DNA of 64,000 nt, taken from Solwaraspora sp. WMMA2056. GTDB lineage: Bacteria; Actinomycetota; Actinomycetes; Mycobacteriales; Micromonosporaceae. Position numbers and translations under genes: made by a program. Positions 26,600-35,097 of the stretch are shown one piece after another. Below the pieces are notes generated by a model, which had not been told where the DNA came from, did no database searches, and was given only the letters and a program-made list of their open reading frames with translations. The stretch spans positions 5,704,001-5,768,000 of the forward strand of contig NZ_CP128360.1 in NCBI RefSeq assembly GCF_030345095.1. The letters are read 5' to 3'. Every line of letters starts with the position of its first letter. Position 1 is the first letter of the stretch.

Positions 26600-27237
26600 C
26601 ACAGCACCGCCACCTGCTGGCAGAAATCTCCGAAGGCGTCCGCTGGCTGTGGCGCCAGCACCTACTGCGCACCCTCGTGGCGATCGCGTCGGCCGGCAAC
26701 CTGGCCTTCAGCGCCCTCAGCCTGGCCGTCATCGTGCGCGCCACCGACCTCGGCGCGTCCCCGACCGGCGTTGGTGTCCTCCTCGGCCTCTTCGGCGTGG
26801 GCGCGATCGCCGGCGCCCTGGTGGCCCCACCGGTGCAACGCCTCGTCGCCCCGAACGTGGTCATGATCGGCGCACTCTGGTGCTGGGTCGCGCAGATGGC
26901 GGCGTTGGCCCTGGCCCCGACCGTGTTCACGCTGGGGGCGGTCTACACGGTCGGCGCACTGATGGGCCCGATCTTCAACACCACCACCGCCTACCGGTAC
27001 GCCCTGACCCCCGACCGGCTCCAGGGCCGGGTCAACGGCGCCTCCCGGATGATCGGCTGGGGTGCCCGCCCCGTGGGCGCCCTCCTCGGCGGCATAGCGC
27101 TGGAGACCCTGGGTGCGGTGCCGACCTTCGCCACCCTGGCGGCGTGGCTGGCCGTCGTCGCGGCGGCATCGACGACGAGCCGCCAGATCAGGTGCGCCCC
27201 CAGGCTGGAAACGCTGGGCGAACATCCTGGAACCTGA
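26600..27237 (+). pseudogene. MFS exporter, C-terminal half (EntS-like)
   Basis: About 210 residues corresponding to the second half of an MFS_3 exporter of roughly 420 residues. It starts inside the central loop at QHRHLLAEISEGVRWLW and contains the last six helices (for example LVAIASAGNLAFSALSLAVIV and VGVLLGLFGVGAIAGALV). The first six helices and the start are gone, and it begins exactly where the antitoxin stub ends. A product could be made in frame from 26515, but would not be a working transporter. Confidence 0.75.
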
Positions 27238-27265
27238 GTCCGTGCCGTGGGTTGGGCTGCCCTGT

Positions 27266-27838
27266 TCAGGGCGCCGGCTCCCGGCGGGCGCGTTGTTGGT
27301 GTCGGCGCGCCTTCAGCCGGTTGCCGCAGGTCTTCATCGAGCACCAGCGGGCGGTGTTGGCGCGGCTGCGGTCCAGGTGGAACAGGCGACACTCGGTGTT
27401 GTCGCAGGGCCGCAGTCGGCCGGGTAGCCGGGCCTGTACGTCGAACCAGGCGAGCACCAGCTGCACGGCGAGCATCCGGTCGGGGGGCCCATACAGACGC
27501 CAGCGCAGGCCCGACGCGTCGACCTCGGGCAGCTGCTGGACGCCGGCGAGGATCCGCCGCAGGTCCGCTTCGGGCACGGCACCGCGGGTGGCGGTCTGCA
27601 GCGCATCTCTGGCGGTCCGCAGCCAGGTGGTCGTTGCCGGGTCGTCGGAGCCTCCGTGCCGGTGTGCCCACTGCCGCAGTGCGGTGTCGTCGGCCCACCG
27701 GTCCTGTGGCCGGCCGTCCACCACGGGTGTGCTGTTCAGCGCCTCAATCAGCGCCTGTTCGTCGAGCACGGTGACCTCACCCACCCTCACCACTAACCCC
27801 CTCGCCGCTCTTGACAGGTTATCGCAGATCGGGTCCAC
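27266..27838 (-). CDS. CGNR zinc-finger/ABATE-domain regulator
   Basis: A protein of about 190 residues. The N-terminal part is the ABATE stress-type domain (LRTARDALQTATRG...LRRILAGVQQLP). The C-terminal zinc finger reads CDNTECRLFHLDRSRANTARWCSMKTCGNRLKARRH, with CxxxxC and CxxxxCGNR. These proteins are predicted DNA-binding regulators. The start is given as GTG 27838; a downstream GTG near VRVGEV is possible. Divergent from an alpha/beta hydrolase across 42 bp containing an inverted repeat, so it probably controls that gene. Confidence 0.82.
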   Translation of the reverse strand: MDPICDNLSRAARGLVVRVGEVTVLDEQALIEALNSTPVVDGRPQDRWADDTALRQWAHRHGGSDDPATTTWLRTARDALQTATRGAVPEADLRRILAGVQQLPEVDASGLRWRLYGPPDRMLAVQLVLAWFDVQARLPGRLRPCDNTECRLFHLDRSRANTARWCSMKTCGNRLKARRHQQRARREPAP

Positions 27839-27854
27839 TTGAAGCTAGATAACC
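27817..27854. promoter_or_regulatory. Divergent regulatory region with inverted repeat
   Basis: GGTTATC (27817-27823) and GATAACC (27848-27854) are perfect inverted arms 24 bp apart between the CGNR regulator and the hydrolase. A TTGACA hexamer lies at 27811-27816 on the plus strand. A good -10 at normal spacing was not found. Confidence 0.4.
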
Positions 27855-27880
27855 ACCACGAAGCTCTGAGAGGGTTAGAG

Positions 27881-28795
27881 ATGGTCGAAGTCCACCACCG
27901 GTACGCCACCGTGCGAGGGCACCGCGTCTTCTACCGACAGGCCGGCCCCCGCGACGCGACGACGCTGCTGCTCCTGCACGGGTACCCCACCAGCTCACGT
28001 ATGTTCCGCCGGCTGATCCCGCGACTCGCCGACCGGTTCCACGTCATCGCCCCCGACCACATCGGCTTCGGCCACTCCGACGCCCCGCCCGCCGACGCGT
28101 TCCCGTACACGTTCGACGCGCTCACCGACGTCACCGAAGCGTTCCTGGCCGAGCTCGGCGTCACCCGCTGCGCCATCTATGTGCAGGACTACGGCGCTCC
28201 CATCGGATGGCGACTCGCCCTCCGCGCACCCGACATGATCACTGCGGTCGTCAGCCAGAACGGCAACGGGTACGACGACGGCTTCGTCCCCGACTTCTGG
28301 ACGCCGGTATGGGCGTACGCCGACGATCCAGGACCGGACACGGAGCCGGCGGTGCGCACCGCCCTCGGTCTGGACGCCATCCGCTGGCAGTACCTGCACG
28401 GCGTGGACCGCCCCGACCTTGTCGACCCCGACACCTGGACGTACGACCACCGCGACATCAGCCGCCCCGGCAACGACCTGGCACAGCTGGCGCTTTTCCG
28501 CGACTACGCCACCAACCCTCCACTGTACCCGAAGCTGCACGCGTATTTTCGGCGCAGTCAGGTGCCGCTACTGGCCGTTTGGGGGGCCGAGGATCTGATC
28601 TTCGGGCCGGACGGGGCGCGTGCCTTCGCGCGGGACCTTCCGAACGCCGAGATCCACCTGGTGCCCGGCGGCGGTCACTTCCTGCTGGAAAGCCACCTGG
28701 ACACCGTGGTCGGCCACATCCGGGGGTTCCTGTCCCGCGCGCTGCCGACAACCCGGCCGGCGACAACCCCCGACGCGAGAACCACCCACCTGTGA
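27881..28795 (+). CDS. Alpha/beta hydrolase, haloalkane dehalogenase/epoxide hydrolase-like
   Basis: A protein of 304 residues. The strand LLLLHGYPTSSRMF and the nucleophile elbow VQDYGAPIGWRLAL put an aspartate at the nucleophile position, as in dehalogenases and epoxide hydrolases. The acid (WGAEDLIFGPDG) and His (PGGGHFLLESH) follow. ATG 27881 has GAGAGGG upstream; the frame also opens from TTG 27839. Divergent from the CGNR regulator, which probably responds to a substrate of this enzyme. The particular substrate cannot be deduced. Confidence 0.85.
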   Translation: MVEVHHRYATVRGHRVFYRQAGPRDATTLLLLHGYPTSSRMFRRLIPRLADRFHVIAPDHIGFGHSDAPPADAFPYTFDALTDVTEAFLAELGVTRCAIYVQDYGAPIGWRLALRAPDMITAVVSQNGNGYDDGFVPDFWTPVWAYADDPGPDTEPAVRTALGLDAIRWQYLHGVDRPDLVDPDTWTYDHRDISRPGNDLAQLALFRDYATNPPLYPKLHAYFRRSQVPLLAVWGAEDLIFGPDGARAFARDLPNAEIHLVPGGGHFLLESHLDTVVGHIRGFLSRALPTTRPATTPDARTTHL

Positions 28796-28800
28796 AACGG

Positions 28801-28819
28801 CCGCCGCCCGGGTCGGCGG
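28801..28819. terminator. Hairpin between convergent hydrolase and DUF2332 genes
   Basis: CCGCCG-CCCGGGT-CGGCGG sits exactly in the 24-bp convergent gap, so it can serve both transcripts. No U-tract. Confidence 0.45.
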
Positions 28820-29785
28820 TCAGCCGAACCAGGTCATCCCCTGGCCGTGTGGACGGGTCCAGGCCAGTGGCCGGCCGTCCAGAGCGAGCACGTTGTGCAG
28901 GGTGTCGTCCGGTGGCGGTGGCAGCGCGCCGTGGCGCAGGATGTCCGGCCCCTCGTTCGCCACCCAGTGACCCGGCAGACCGCGTACCAGGTCGACGAAG
29001 ACCGACCGGCGCGGAGCCGGCACGTGGTAGAGCACGGCGGTGTGGAACACCACCAGCGTCGCGTCCGGTGGCGCCGACGCGGCCAGTACCGGCAGGTCGT
29101 CGACCAGGTCACCCCGGACCAGCAGCGGCGGATCGGCCGCCGCGACGGCCGCAGCGGCCGCCAGCCGGGCCCGTCGATGCTCCTGCTCCGGCCAGATCAA
29201 CGCGTCCAGCCAGGCGACGTCGTCGGCGTCGGTGACGTCCAGCGGGGTCAGGTCCAGCCCGGCCCGCCACACCACCTCCGGCCGGGTACCCGGCGGCGTC
29301 AAGCCGGCCGTCGCGCAGTCGAGCAGCGGCTCGCCGTCCCCCACGATCGGGCCGCCGTCGTAGCGGTAGGCGTACCGGTCCGGGTAGAGACACAGGCCCG
29401 CCGACGCGCCGACTTCGAGCAGCGCCAGCGGCTGCGGCAACGCCGCCAGCACCGGCAGCAGTACGGCGCACCGCCCGGCCTCGTTGGTCTGAGTCAACCG
29501 GCGACGCAGCTGCGCCTCGACCGCCGGCCAGTGCGCCACCGTGAAGTCGTGGAACGCGGCCGGGTCGTCGACCGGCCCGCCGAGCAGCCGGACCACGCCG
29601 AACAGCAGGTTGGGTTGCCGGGTCGGCGGCGGCACCGAGTCCAGCAGACCGAGGATGTCGTCGTCGCCGGAGACCGCGTACGCCAGCCGTTCGTAGCTGG
29701 GCGACACCCCGGACGCCTGCCGGCGGGCGAAGTCGGCGTACCACTGGGCGGTCGACAACCTCGGCGTCGGTTCTGCGGCGATCAC
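28820..29785 (-). CDS. DUF2332 family protein
   Basis: A protein of 321 residues. The pattern FARRQASGVSPSYERLAYAVSGD...PNLLFGVVRLL...LLEVGASAGLCLYPDRYAY...VVWRAGLDLTPLDVTDADDVAWLDALIWPEQEHRRARL is that of DUF2332. The EVGASAGL loop resembles a SAM- or nucleotide-binding glycine loop, but no function is established. GTG 29785. It converges on the dehalogenase-like gene and is directly downstream of the phosphoglycosyl transferase gene (18 bp), possibly in one transcript with it. Confidence 0.8.
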   Translation of the reverse strand: MIAAEPTPRLSTAQWYADFARRQASGVSPSYERLAYAVSGDDDILGLLDSVPPPTRQPNLLFGVVRLLGGPVDDPAAFHDFTVAHWPAVEAQLRRRLTQTNEAGRCAVLLPVLAALPQPLALLEVGASAGLCLYPDRYAYRYDGGPIVGDGEPLLDCATAGLTPPGTRPEVVWRAGLDLTPLDVTDADDVAWLDALIWPEQEHRRARLAAAAAVAAADPPLLVRGDLVDDLPVLAASAPPDATLVVFHTAVLYHVPAPRRSVFVDLVRGLPGHWVANEGPDILRHGALPPPPDDTLHNVLALDGRPLAWTRPHGQGMTWFG

Positions 29786-29803
29786 CGCCCCATGATCGCC
29801 GCG

Positions 29804-31282
29804 TCAGCGGCCGCCGCCCCGCAGAACCTCCAGGATTGTCCGCAGGATCACCTTCACGTCCAGCCAGAGCGACCAGTTCTCGATGTAGTAGTTGTCGAAC
29901 CGGGCCCGGTCGGAGATCGGCGTGTCGCCGCGCAAACCGCTGACCTGCGCCAACCCGGTCAGCCCGACCGGTACGCGGTGACGCATCGCGTATTCGGGGT
30001 AGTCGACCGAGAACTGGTCGACGAAGTAGGGGCGTTCCGGGCGCGGGCCGACCACGGTCATGTCGCCGCGCAGGATGTTCCACAGCTGGGGCAGTTCGTC
30101 CAACGACGTACGGCGCAGGAACCGGCCGACCGGGCGCAGCCGGGGATCGTCCGCCACCGACCAGGTGGTCTGCGCCTCCATCTCGTCGGCGGGCCGCATC
30201 GACCGGAACTTCAGCAGCTCGAACGACCGACCGTGCCGCCCGACACGGACCTGCCGGAACAGCACACCGGGGCCACCCTCGACCCGGGTCGCCACGGCGC
30301 AGGCCGCCAGCACCGGGCTGAGCAGCACCAGGGCGACGCCGGCGGCGACGATGTCGAAGGCGCGTTTCACCGCGAACTGCGGGCCGGTCAGCGACGGCGG
30401 GGTGACCCGGCTGACCCCGATCGCGCCGATGTGGTCGGGGATGCCGTTGCGGGCGTGGAACTCCCGCAGCCGGGGCACCACCCACAGATCGCAGGCGGCG
30501 ACCCCGGGCAGCCGGGCGACCCGCAGCAGCTCCTCGTCGCTACAGTCGACGTCGGCGATCAGCACCACCTCGCACCGGACCCGGCGGATCAGCTCCTCGA
30601 TCTGGTCGAAGCCGCCGAGCAGCGGCGGGCCGTCGGCACCGCAGTGCCCGGTCGCGGCGAGATCGGTGCCCCGGTGCCCCGTCGCGGCCGCGTCGGTGCC
30701 CCGGTGCCCGGTCGCCGCCACGTCGACGAACCCGACGACGTGCAGGCCGTACTCGGGGTAGCGGTGCAGCAGCCGGGCGAGCTCGGCGGCGACCGGGCCG
30801 CCGCCGACGATGACGGCGACGTGCTCGACCCAGCGGCGGCGGCGGGCGAGCACCACGGCCAGCCGGGTCAGCAGCCGCCCGAGGAGCACCAGCCCGGCGC
30901 TGACCGCGACCACCCGCATGAACCCGGCGACGTAGTCCACCGAGTCGTGCCGTTCGGCGGCGACGATCGCGACCACGGCGGCGGCTGCCAGCAGCCGCAC
31001 GCACAGCTGCGGCAGCTCGTCGAGGAAGCTGACGTGCCGGCGGCCGGCGTACAGTCCACCCAGGGCGAAGATGGCCACAGTGACCAGGCTGGCGGCGATG
31101 ACGCCCTTCCAGTGGTCCCGGTTCCAGGCCAGTGGCAGCAGGAACGCGGCCAGGTCGACGGGGAGCGTGAGCATCCAGGCCCGTAGCGCGCTGCGGTGCC
31201 CGGCCGGCGGTGCCGCCGCCGGGCCCAGCGGTGCGACCGTCGACACCGTACGCTGCCGTGGTACGGCCTCCACCTGTGTCAT
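29804..31282 (-). CDS. Polyprenyl-phosphate sugar-1-phosphate transferase (WbaP/CpsE type)
   Basis: A protein of 492 residues. Four to five membrane helices (about 35-140) are followed by a CoA_binding_3/Rossmann part (VEHVAVIVGGGPVAAELARLL), another helix (FDIVAAGVALVLLSPVLAACAVATR) and the bacterial sugar-transferase domain (LFRQVRVGRHGRSFELLKFRSM, RRTSLDELPQLWNILRGDMTVVGPRPERPYF). It puts the first sugar phosphate on undecaprenyl phosphate at the inner membrane face. A three-copy, 10-residue repeat sits in the Rossmann part. ATG 31282 is chosen; the frame continues upstream under the LCP gene. Confidence 0.88.
   Translation of the reverse strand: MTQVEAVPRQRTVSTVAPLGPAAAPPAGHRSALRAWMLTLPVDLAAFLLPLAWNRDHWKGVIAASLVTVAIFALGGLYAGRRHVSFLDELPQLCVRLLAAAAVVAIVAAERHDSVDYVAGFMRVVAVSAGLVLLGRLLTRLAVVLARRRRWVEHVAVIVGGGPVAAELARLLHRYPEYGLHVVGFVDVAATGHRGTDAAATGHRGTDLAATGHCGADGPPLLGGFDQIEELIRRVRCEVVLIADVDCSDEELLRVARLPGVAACDLWVVPRLREFHARNGIPDHIGAIGVSRVTPPSLTGPQFAVKRAFDIVAAGVALVLLSPVLAACAVATRVEGGPGVLFRQVRVGRHGRSFELLKFRSMRPADEMEAQTTWSVADDPRLRPVGRFLRRTSLDELPQLWNILRGDMTVVGPRPERPYFVDQFSVDYPEYAMRHRVPVGLTGLAQVSGLRGDTPISDRARFDNYYIENWSLWLDVKVILRTILEVLRGGGR
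30632..30721. repeat. Three 30-bp tandem repeats inside the sugar transferase gene
   Basis: Units at 30632-30661, 30662-30691 and 30692-30721 encode AATGHRGTD-like decapeptides in frame. Adding or removing a unit would keep the reading frame. Confidence 0.85.
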
Positions 31283-31363
31283 GACGACGTCCCCCGAGAA
31301 GCTGACCAGCCGTCCAGATGATACGGCGGCCGTCGATTGCCGCGCAGCCGCTACCATCCGGGC

Positions 31364-32428
31364 ATGCCCGCCGACACGACGTCCGCCGACGACGCCGCAG
31401 CTCCCGCCCGGTCGCCGGCCGCCCCACCCCGACGACGGCGGTGGCTGCGGACGACGCTGGTCACCCTGGTCGTCCTCGCCCTGCTCGGCGGTGGTGGCGC
31501 GGTCGCGGCGTGGTGGTACGCCCGGGACATCGGTGCCGACATCGTCCGCATCGAGGCGTTCGACCAGGTGCCGCAGGAGGAGCGTCCGGTACGTGAGGAG
31601 GTGGCGGCGAACGCGATGAACCTGCTGATCCTGGGCAGCGACACGCGCGACCCCGGGTCGACCGGCGGTTCCCGCGCCGACACGATCATCCTGATGCACG
31701 TGCCGGCGGACCGCTCCGGCGCGCAGCTGGTCTCCATTCCCCGGGACACCTGGATCCACGTGCCGAGCAGTGCCGACGGCCGGTACGGCGACACCGACGC
31801 GAAGATCAACGCGGCGTACGCCTGGGGTGGTGCACCGCTGATGGTGCAGACCGTCGAAAACTACACGGGGGTACGGATCGACCATGTGGTCATGGTCGAC
31901 TTCGCCGGTTTCAAGGACATCGTGGACGCCCTCGACGGAGTGGAGATCGACGTCGAGGAGGCGTTCACCTCCACACATTCGCTGAACCCGGACAGCATCC
32001 GCCGATTCGAAGCCGGACCGCAGACCATGGACGGTGCCGCCGCGCTGGACTACGCCCGGGAGCGGTACGCGTTCGCCGACGGCGACTTCGCCCGGATCCG
32101 CCACCAGCAGCAGGTGATCCGGGCGATCATCGACAAGGCGTCGTCGGGAGGGATCCTCACCAACCCGGGCCGGCTCAACGCGTTCCTGCGGGCCACCGCC
32201 GACGCCGTCGCCGTCGACGACACCCTCAACATCGTCGGCGTCGCCACCGACCTGCGCCATCTGCGCAGCGGGAACCTCAGCTTCTACACCAGCCCCACCT
32301 CGGGCACCGGGATGCGCGGCGACCAGAGCGTGGTGCTTCCCGACACGGCCCGGGCCGAGGCGTTCTACGACGCGGTCCGCCGCGACGACACGGCGGCCAT
32401 CGCGGCCACCGGCACCGCCGCCGGTTAG
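31364..32428 (+). CDS. LytR-CpsA-Psr (LCP) family glycopolymer ligase
   Basis: A protein of 354 residues. A cytoplasmic basic start (PPRRRRW) and one membrane helix (about 28-50) precede the extracellular LCP domain with NLLILGSDTRD, GGSRADTIILMHV, LVSIPRDTWIHVP, INAAYAWGG and LDYARERY...DFARIRHQQQVI, which hold the conserved Asp/Arg residues that bind polyprenyl pyrophosphate. LCP enzymes join lipid-linked glycopolymers to peptidoglycan or arabinogalactan. It lies within the polysaccharide locus and is divergent from the sugar transferase. Its end overlaps the beta-helix gene by 4 nt on the opposite strand. Confidence 0.9.
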   Translation: MPADTTSADDAAAPARSPAAPPRRRRWLRTTLVTLVVLALLGGGGAVAAWWYARDIGADIVRIEAFDQVPQEERPVREEVAANAMNLLILGSDTRDPGSTGGSRADTIILMHVPADRSGAQLVSIPRDTWIHVPSSADGRYGDTDAKINAAYAWGGAPLMVQTVENYTGVRIDHVVMVDFAGFKDIVDALDGVEIDVEEAFTSTHSLNPDSIRRFEAGPQTMDGAAALDYARERYAFADGDFARIRHQQQVIRAIIDKASSGGILTNPGRLNAFLRATADAVAVDDTLNIVGVATDLRHLRSGNLSFYTSPTSGTGMRGDQSVVLPDTARAEAFYDAVRRDDTAAIAATGTAAG

Positions 32429-33807
32429 GTGTCGGCGGCCAGGACCCGCACCTCGCCGTTGGCGAACCGGGCGCACAGCTGGGTACGGCCGTCGACCTCG
32501 CGGGCGAAAACCCGGACCTGGCTGTCGTGCGGGGCCGGCGGCGTCGGCTCGGCCCGCAGGTCGAACGCGGGCCGCACGACCAGGTTCTTCGGATGCCCGA
32601 GACCGTGGGTGATCTCCACCTGGGTGTCCGGTGCCGGCCGGCCGATCCAGCCGAGCCCGGTGCCTGCGACGCCGGCCACTCCCGGCTGGGACAGGGTGGC
32701 CCGCACGCTCGACAAGCCACGGTCGGCACCGAAGTCGACGGCGGCGGTCGCGCAGTTGCGGATCAACGTGTCGACGGTGACGCAGGCCGGCTCCGCCGCG
32801 ACGGCACCGGGCACGAACTGGATGCCGATCTCAGTGGCCGGGCCGGGGTGGTTGGCCCCCTGGACGTAGCCGGCCAGCCAGCGGCAGTCGTTACGGGAGA
32901 TCCGGACGCCGACCCCGCCGTCGAGGTCGGCGTAGCAGTTCACACAGCCGATGCCGGAAGCGGCCAGCTCGAACGAGACGTTCTGCCGTACCCCCCACGC
33001 GTGGCAGTTGACCATCAGGGTGCCGTACGAGTTGCCGTCCAGGTGAAACCCGGTGCCGGCGTTCTGAAACGACAGGCAGTTGAGGAACATCGAATCGTGC
33101 GGCCCGGCGAAGTTGACCCCGTGGCCGCCGTTGTCGTGGGTACGCAGACCGGTGACCCGCGACTCCATCTGATGCGACGGTGCCGGCAGGTGCCCGGCGG
33201 TCCCCCAGCCACTGACCACCCCGTCGGCACCACAGTTGAACACCGTCAGGTCGGTCAGTTCGTAGCCGTACCCGTACAGCCGCAGCCCGCAGCTGACCGG
33301 GTTGCCCTCCCCCTGGTTGCCGTCCACGGTCAGGTCTCGGACGCTGAACATGGTGATGCCGGCGTCGCTGCCGGCCCGCGACTGCGCCGCAAAGCCGTCG
33401 GACTCGACGACGGCGGTGTTGCTGTCGGGGGCCAGCCGCAGAATCGTGGCGTCGCCGCCGGAGCCGCGCAGGTGGACCCGGGAGTAGAGGGTGAGCTGGC
33501 GGGTCAGGTAGACGCCCGGCGGCAGGAACACGATGCCGCCGGTGGCGCGGGCGGCGTCCAGGGCACGCTGCAGGCTGTGGGTGTCGTCGGTACTGCCGTC
33601 GCCGACGGCGCCGAACTCCCGTACGTCGTAGTCCCGCTCGGCCGCCGCGGCCAGCCCGCTGCCGTACGCCGCAGCGCCGATCCCGCCGACCCCGGTGCCG
33701 GCGAGCAGCGCGGCGGTGGTGACGATCGCCCGCCGACGCGGCACGGCCCGACGCGGGTGCGGCTCGCCGGACGGCCGCGTTCGCTCGCCGGGCGGCTGCG
33801 GTCTCAT
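32425..33807 (-). CDS. Tat-exported right-handed beta-helix protein (pectate lyase 3-like)
   Basis: A protein of 460 residues. The N-terminus has arginines and a hydrophobic stretch (RRRAIVTTAALLAGTGVGG), a plausible Tat signal. Mature sequence starts with the Pectate_lyase_3 entry YDVREFGAVGDGSTDDTHSLQRALDAA and continues as parallel beta-helix rungs (for example VRDLTVDGNQGEG and LTVFNCGADGVVSG). This fold occurs in polysaccharide lyases, hydrolases and phage depolymerases. ATG 33807 has AGGAGA upstream and overlaps the flippase stop (ATGA). As last gene of the polysaccharide operon it probably trims or modifies the glycan. Confidence 0.8.
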   Translation of the reverse strand: MRPQPPGERTRPSGEPHPRRAVPRRRAIVTTAALLAGTGVGGIGAAAYGSGLAAAAERDYDVREFGAVGDGSTDDTHSLQRALDAARATGGIVFLPPGVYLTRQLTLYSRVHLRGSGGDATILRLAPDSNTAVVESDGFAAQSRAGSDAGITMFSVRDLTVDGNQGEGNPVSCGLRLYGYGYELTDLTVFNCGADGVVSGWGTAGHLPAPSHQMESRVTGLRTHDNGGHGVNFAGPHDSMFLNCLSFQNAGTGFHLDGNSYGTLMVNCHAWGVRQNVSFELAASGIGCVNCYADLDGGVGVRISRNDCRWLAGYVQGANHPGPATEIGIQFVPGAVAAEPACVTVDTLIRNCATAAVDFGADRGLSSVRATLSQPGVAGVAGTGLGWIGRPAPDTQVEITHGLGHPKNLVVRPAFDLRAEPTPPAPHDSQVRVFAREVDGRTQLCARFANGEVRVLAADT

Positions 33808-35081
33808 GACTTCTCCTGCGGCTGACGGGACGTGACGAGAGTAGTCGATGGATCGCGCGGCCTGACAATCTCCACAGCCGGTGCGGTGGGCGGCGGGGCC
33901 GACGTCGCCGCCAGGCGGGCCGCATACCAGAGGGCGACCAGTGTCTCCCCCACGGCGAGCAGCCCGAACAGGCCACCGACAGCGTCCACCCACAGCAGCG
34001 CGGCAACCAGCCCGACGACCGCGATCGTCCGTGATCCGACCGCCGAGACGAGGAACGTCCGAGGTGCCGCCCGGACCATGTGCCGCACCGACAGCCAGGT
34101 CGACACCATCACGGCGGCTTTGTACGCGGCATACAGCGCCACTGGGACCAGGCCGGCCGTGGCCAGCTCGGCGGCCAGCAGCCCCCGGACCCCGGCGCTG
34201 GCCAGCAGCAGCCCGCTGACCCCGACCAGCAGGACCACGGTCAGCAGCCGGGTCCCGGTGCGTAACCGGGCGGCCCGCCCGGCCACCAGGTCCTCGCGGG
34301 TGGTCGCGGCCAACGCCACATGGAACGGACCGAACGCCAGATCCATCGCCCGCAGCACCACGATCGCGGCCGGGCCGGCCACCACGGCGGCGACCGCCGG
34401 CAACGCCACGACGTACCCCAGGTCGACCGCCGCCGCCAGGCAGTAGGTCAGGCCCGGTCGGAGCCCGGCCAGCAGGCCCGGCCGGGTCCGCCCAGGGACG
34501 CGGCCGCGGGTCCGGGTGCGGCGCCCGGTGCCCAACGCCCAGGCCAGTACGGCGAGCTGGCCGGGCACCGCCGCGATCTCCAGCCGGGCGCCGACGACGA
34601 AGAAGAGGACGGCGGTCCCGATGGTGCCGGCCGCGACCAGCTGCGGTACCAGGTTCGCCCGCCGCCGCCCCCGGTCGGCGGCCATCGACCAGAACAGCGC
34701 CTCCAGCGGCAGCTGCAGCAGCACCGGCGCCACGACCAGCAGCCGGTCGGCGACGCTGGTCTGCGGCAGCGCCACCGACACCGCCGCGACGCCGACCACG
34801 GCGACCGGCAGCGTGACCACCGCCGCCACCCGGGTCGCCCACGCCTGCCGGTCCCACCCGGCCGGCACCACCCCGGCCGACTGCGGACGGCCGACCAGGG
34901 CCTCGATCAGGGTGTACGGGACGGCGAGCAGGGCACCCTGGAACGCCACCAGCGCGACGTGACCATGGTCGGCCCAGGACGCCAGCAGGAACACCGCGAT
35001 GCTGGCCGACCGGGTCGACGCCTGCACGGACAGCTGCGACCGCTGCAGCCGCCCGACCAGCACCGTGCCGCGCCGGATCAT
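33804..35081 (-). CDS. Polytopic membrane protein, polysaccharide flippase-like
   Basis: A protein of 425 residues with 10-12 hydrophobic segments spread over its length, opening with MIRRGTVLVGRLQRSQLSVQASTRSASIAVFLLASWADHG. Layout, length and gene context fit a Wzx/MATE-type lipid-linked oligosaccharide flippase, but sequence motifs are weak, so the assignment rests mainly on context. It lies between the polymerase/ligase gene (16-bp gap) and the beta-helix gene (4-bp overlap). Confidence 0.6.
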   Translation of the reverse strand: MIRRGTVLVGRLQRSQLSVQASTRSASIAVFLLASWADHGHVALVAFQGALLAVPYTLIEALVGRPQSAGVVPAGWDRQAWATRVAAVVTLPVAVVGVAAVSVALPQTSVADRLLVVAPVLLQLPLEALFWSMAADRGRRRANLVPQLVAAGTIGTAVLFFVVGARLEIAAVPGQLAVLAWALGTGRRTRTRGRVPGRTRPGLLAGLRPGLTYCLAAAVDLGYVVALPAVAAVVAGPAAIVVLRAMDLAFGPFHVALAATTREDLVAGRAARLRTGTRLLTVVLLVGVSGLLLASAGVRGLLAAELATAGLVPVALYAAYKAAVMVSTWLSVRHMVRAAPRTFLVSAVGSRTIAVVGLVAALLWVDAVGGLFGLLAVGETLVALWYAARLAATSAPPPTAPAVEIVRPRDPSTTLVTSRQPQEKS

Positions 35082-35097
35082 GACGTGCCGGGCCGTG

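Noticed and set aside
28847-31186. Plus-strand frame of 779 codons
   Set aside because: It lies antisense to the DUF2332 and sugar-transferase genes and has only low-complexity composition.
31283-32476. Longer N-terminus for the sugar transferase
   Set aside because: The extension overlaps the LCP gene on the opposite strand and adds no family sequence; ATG 31282 gives the normal length.
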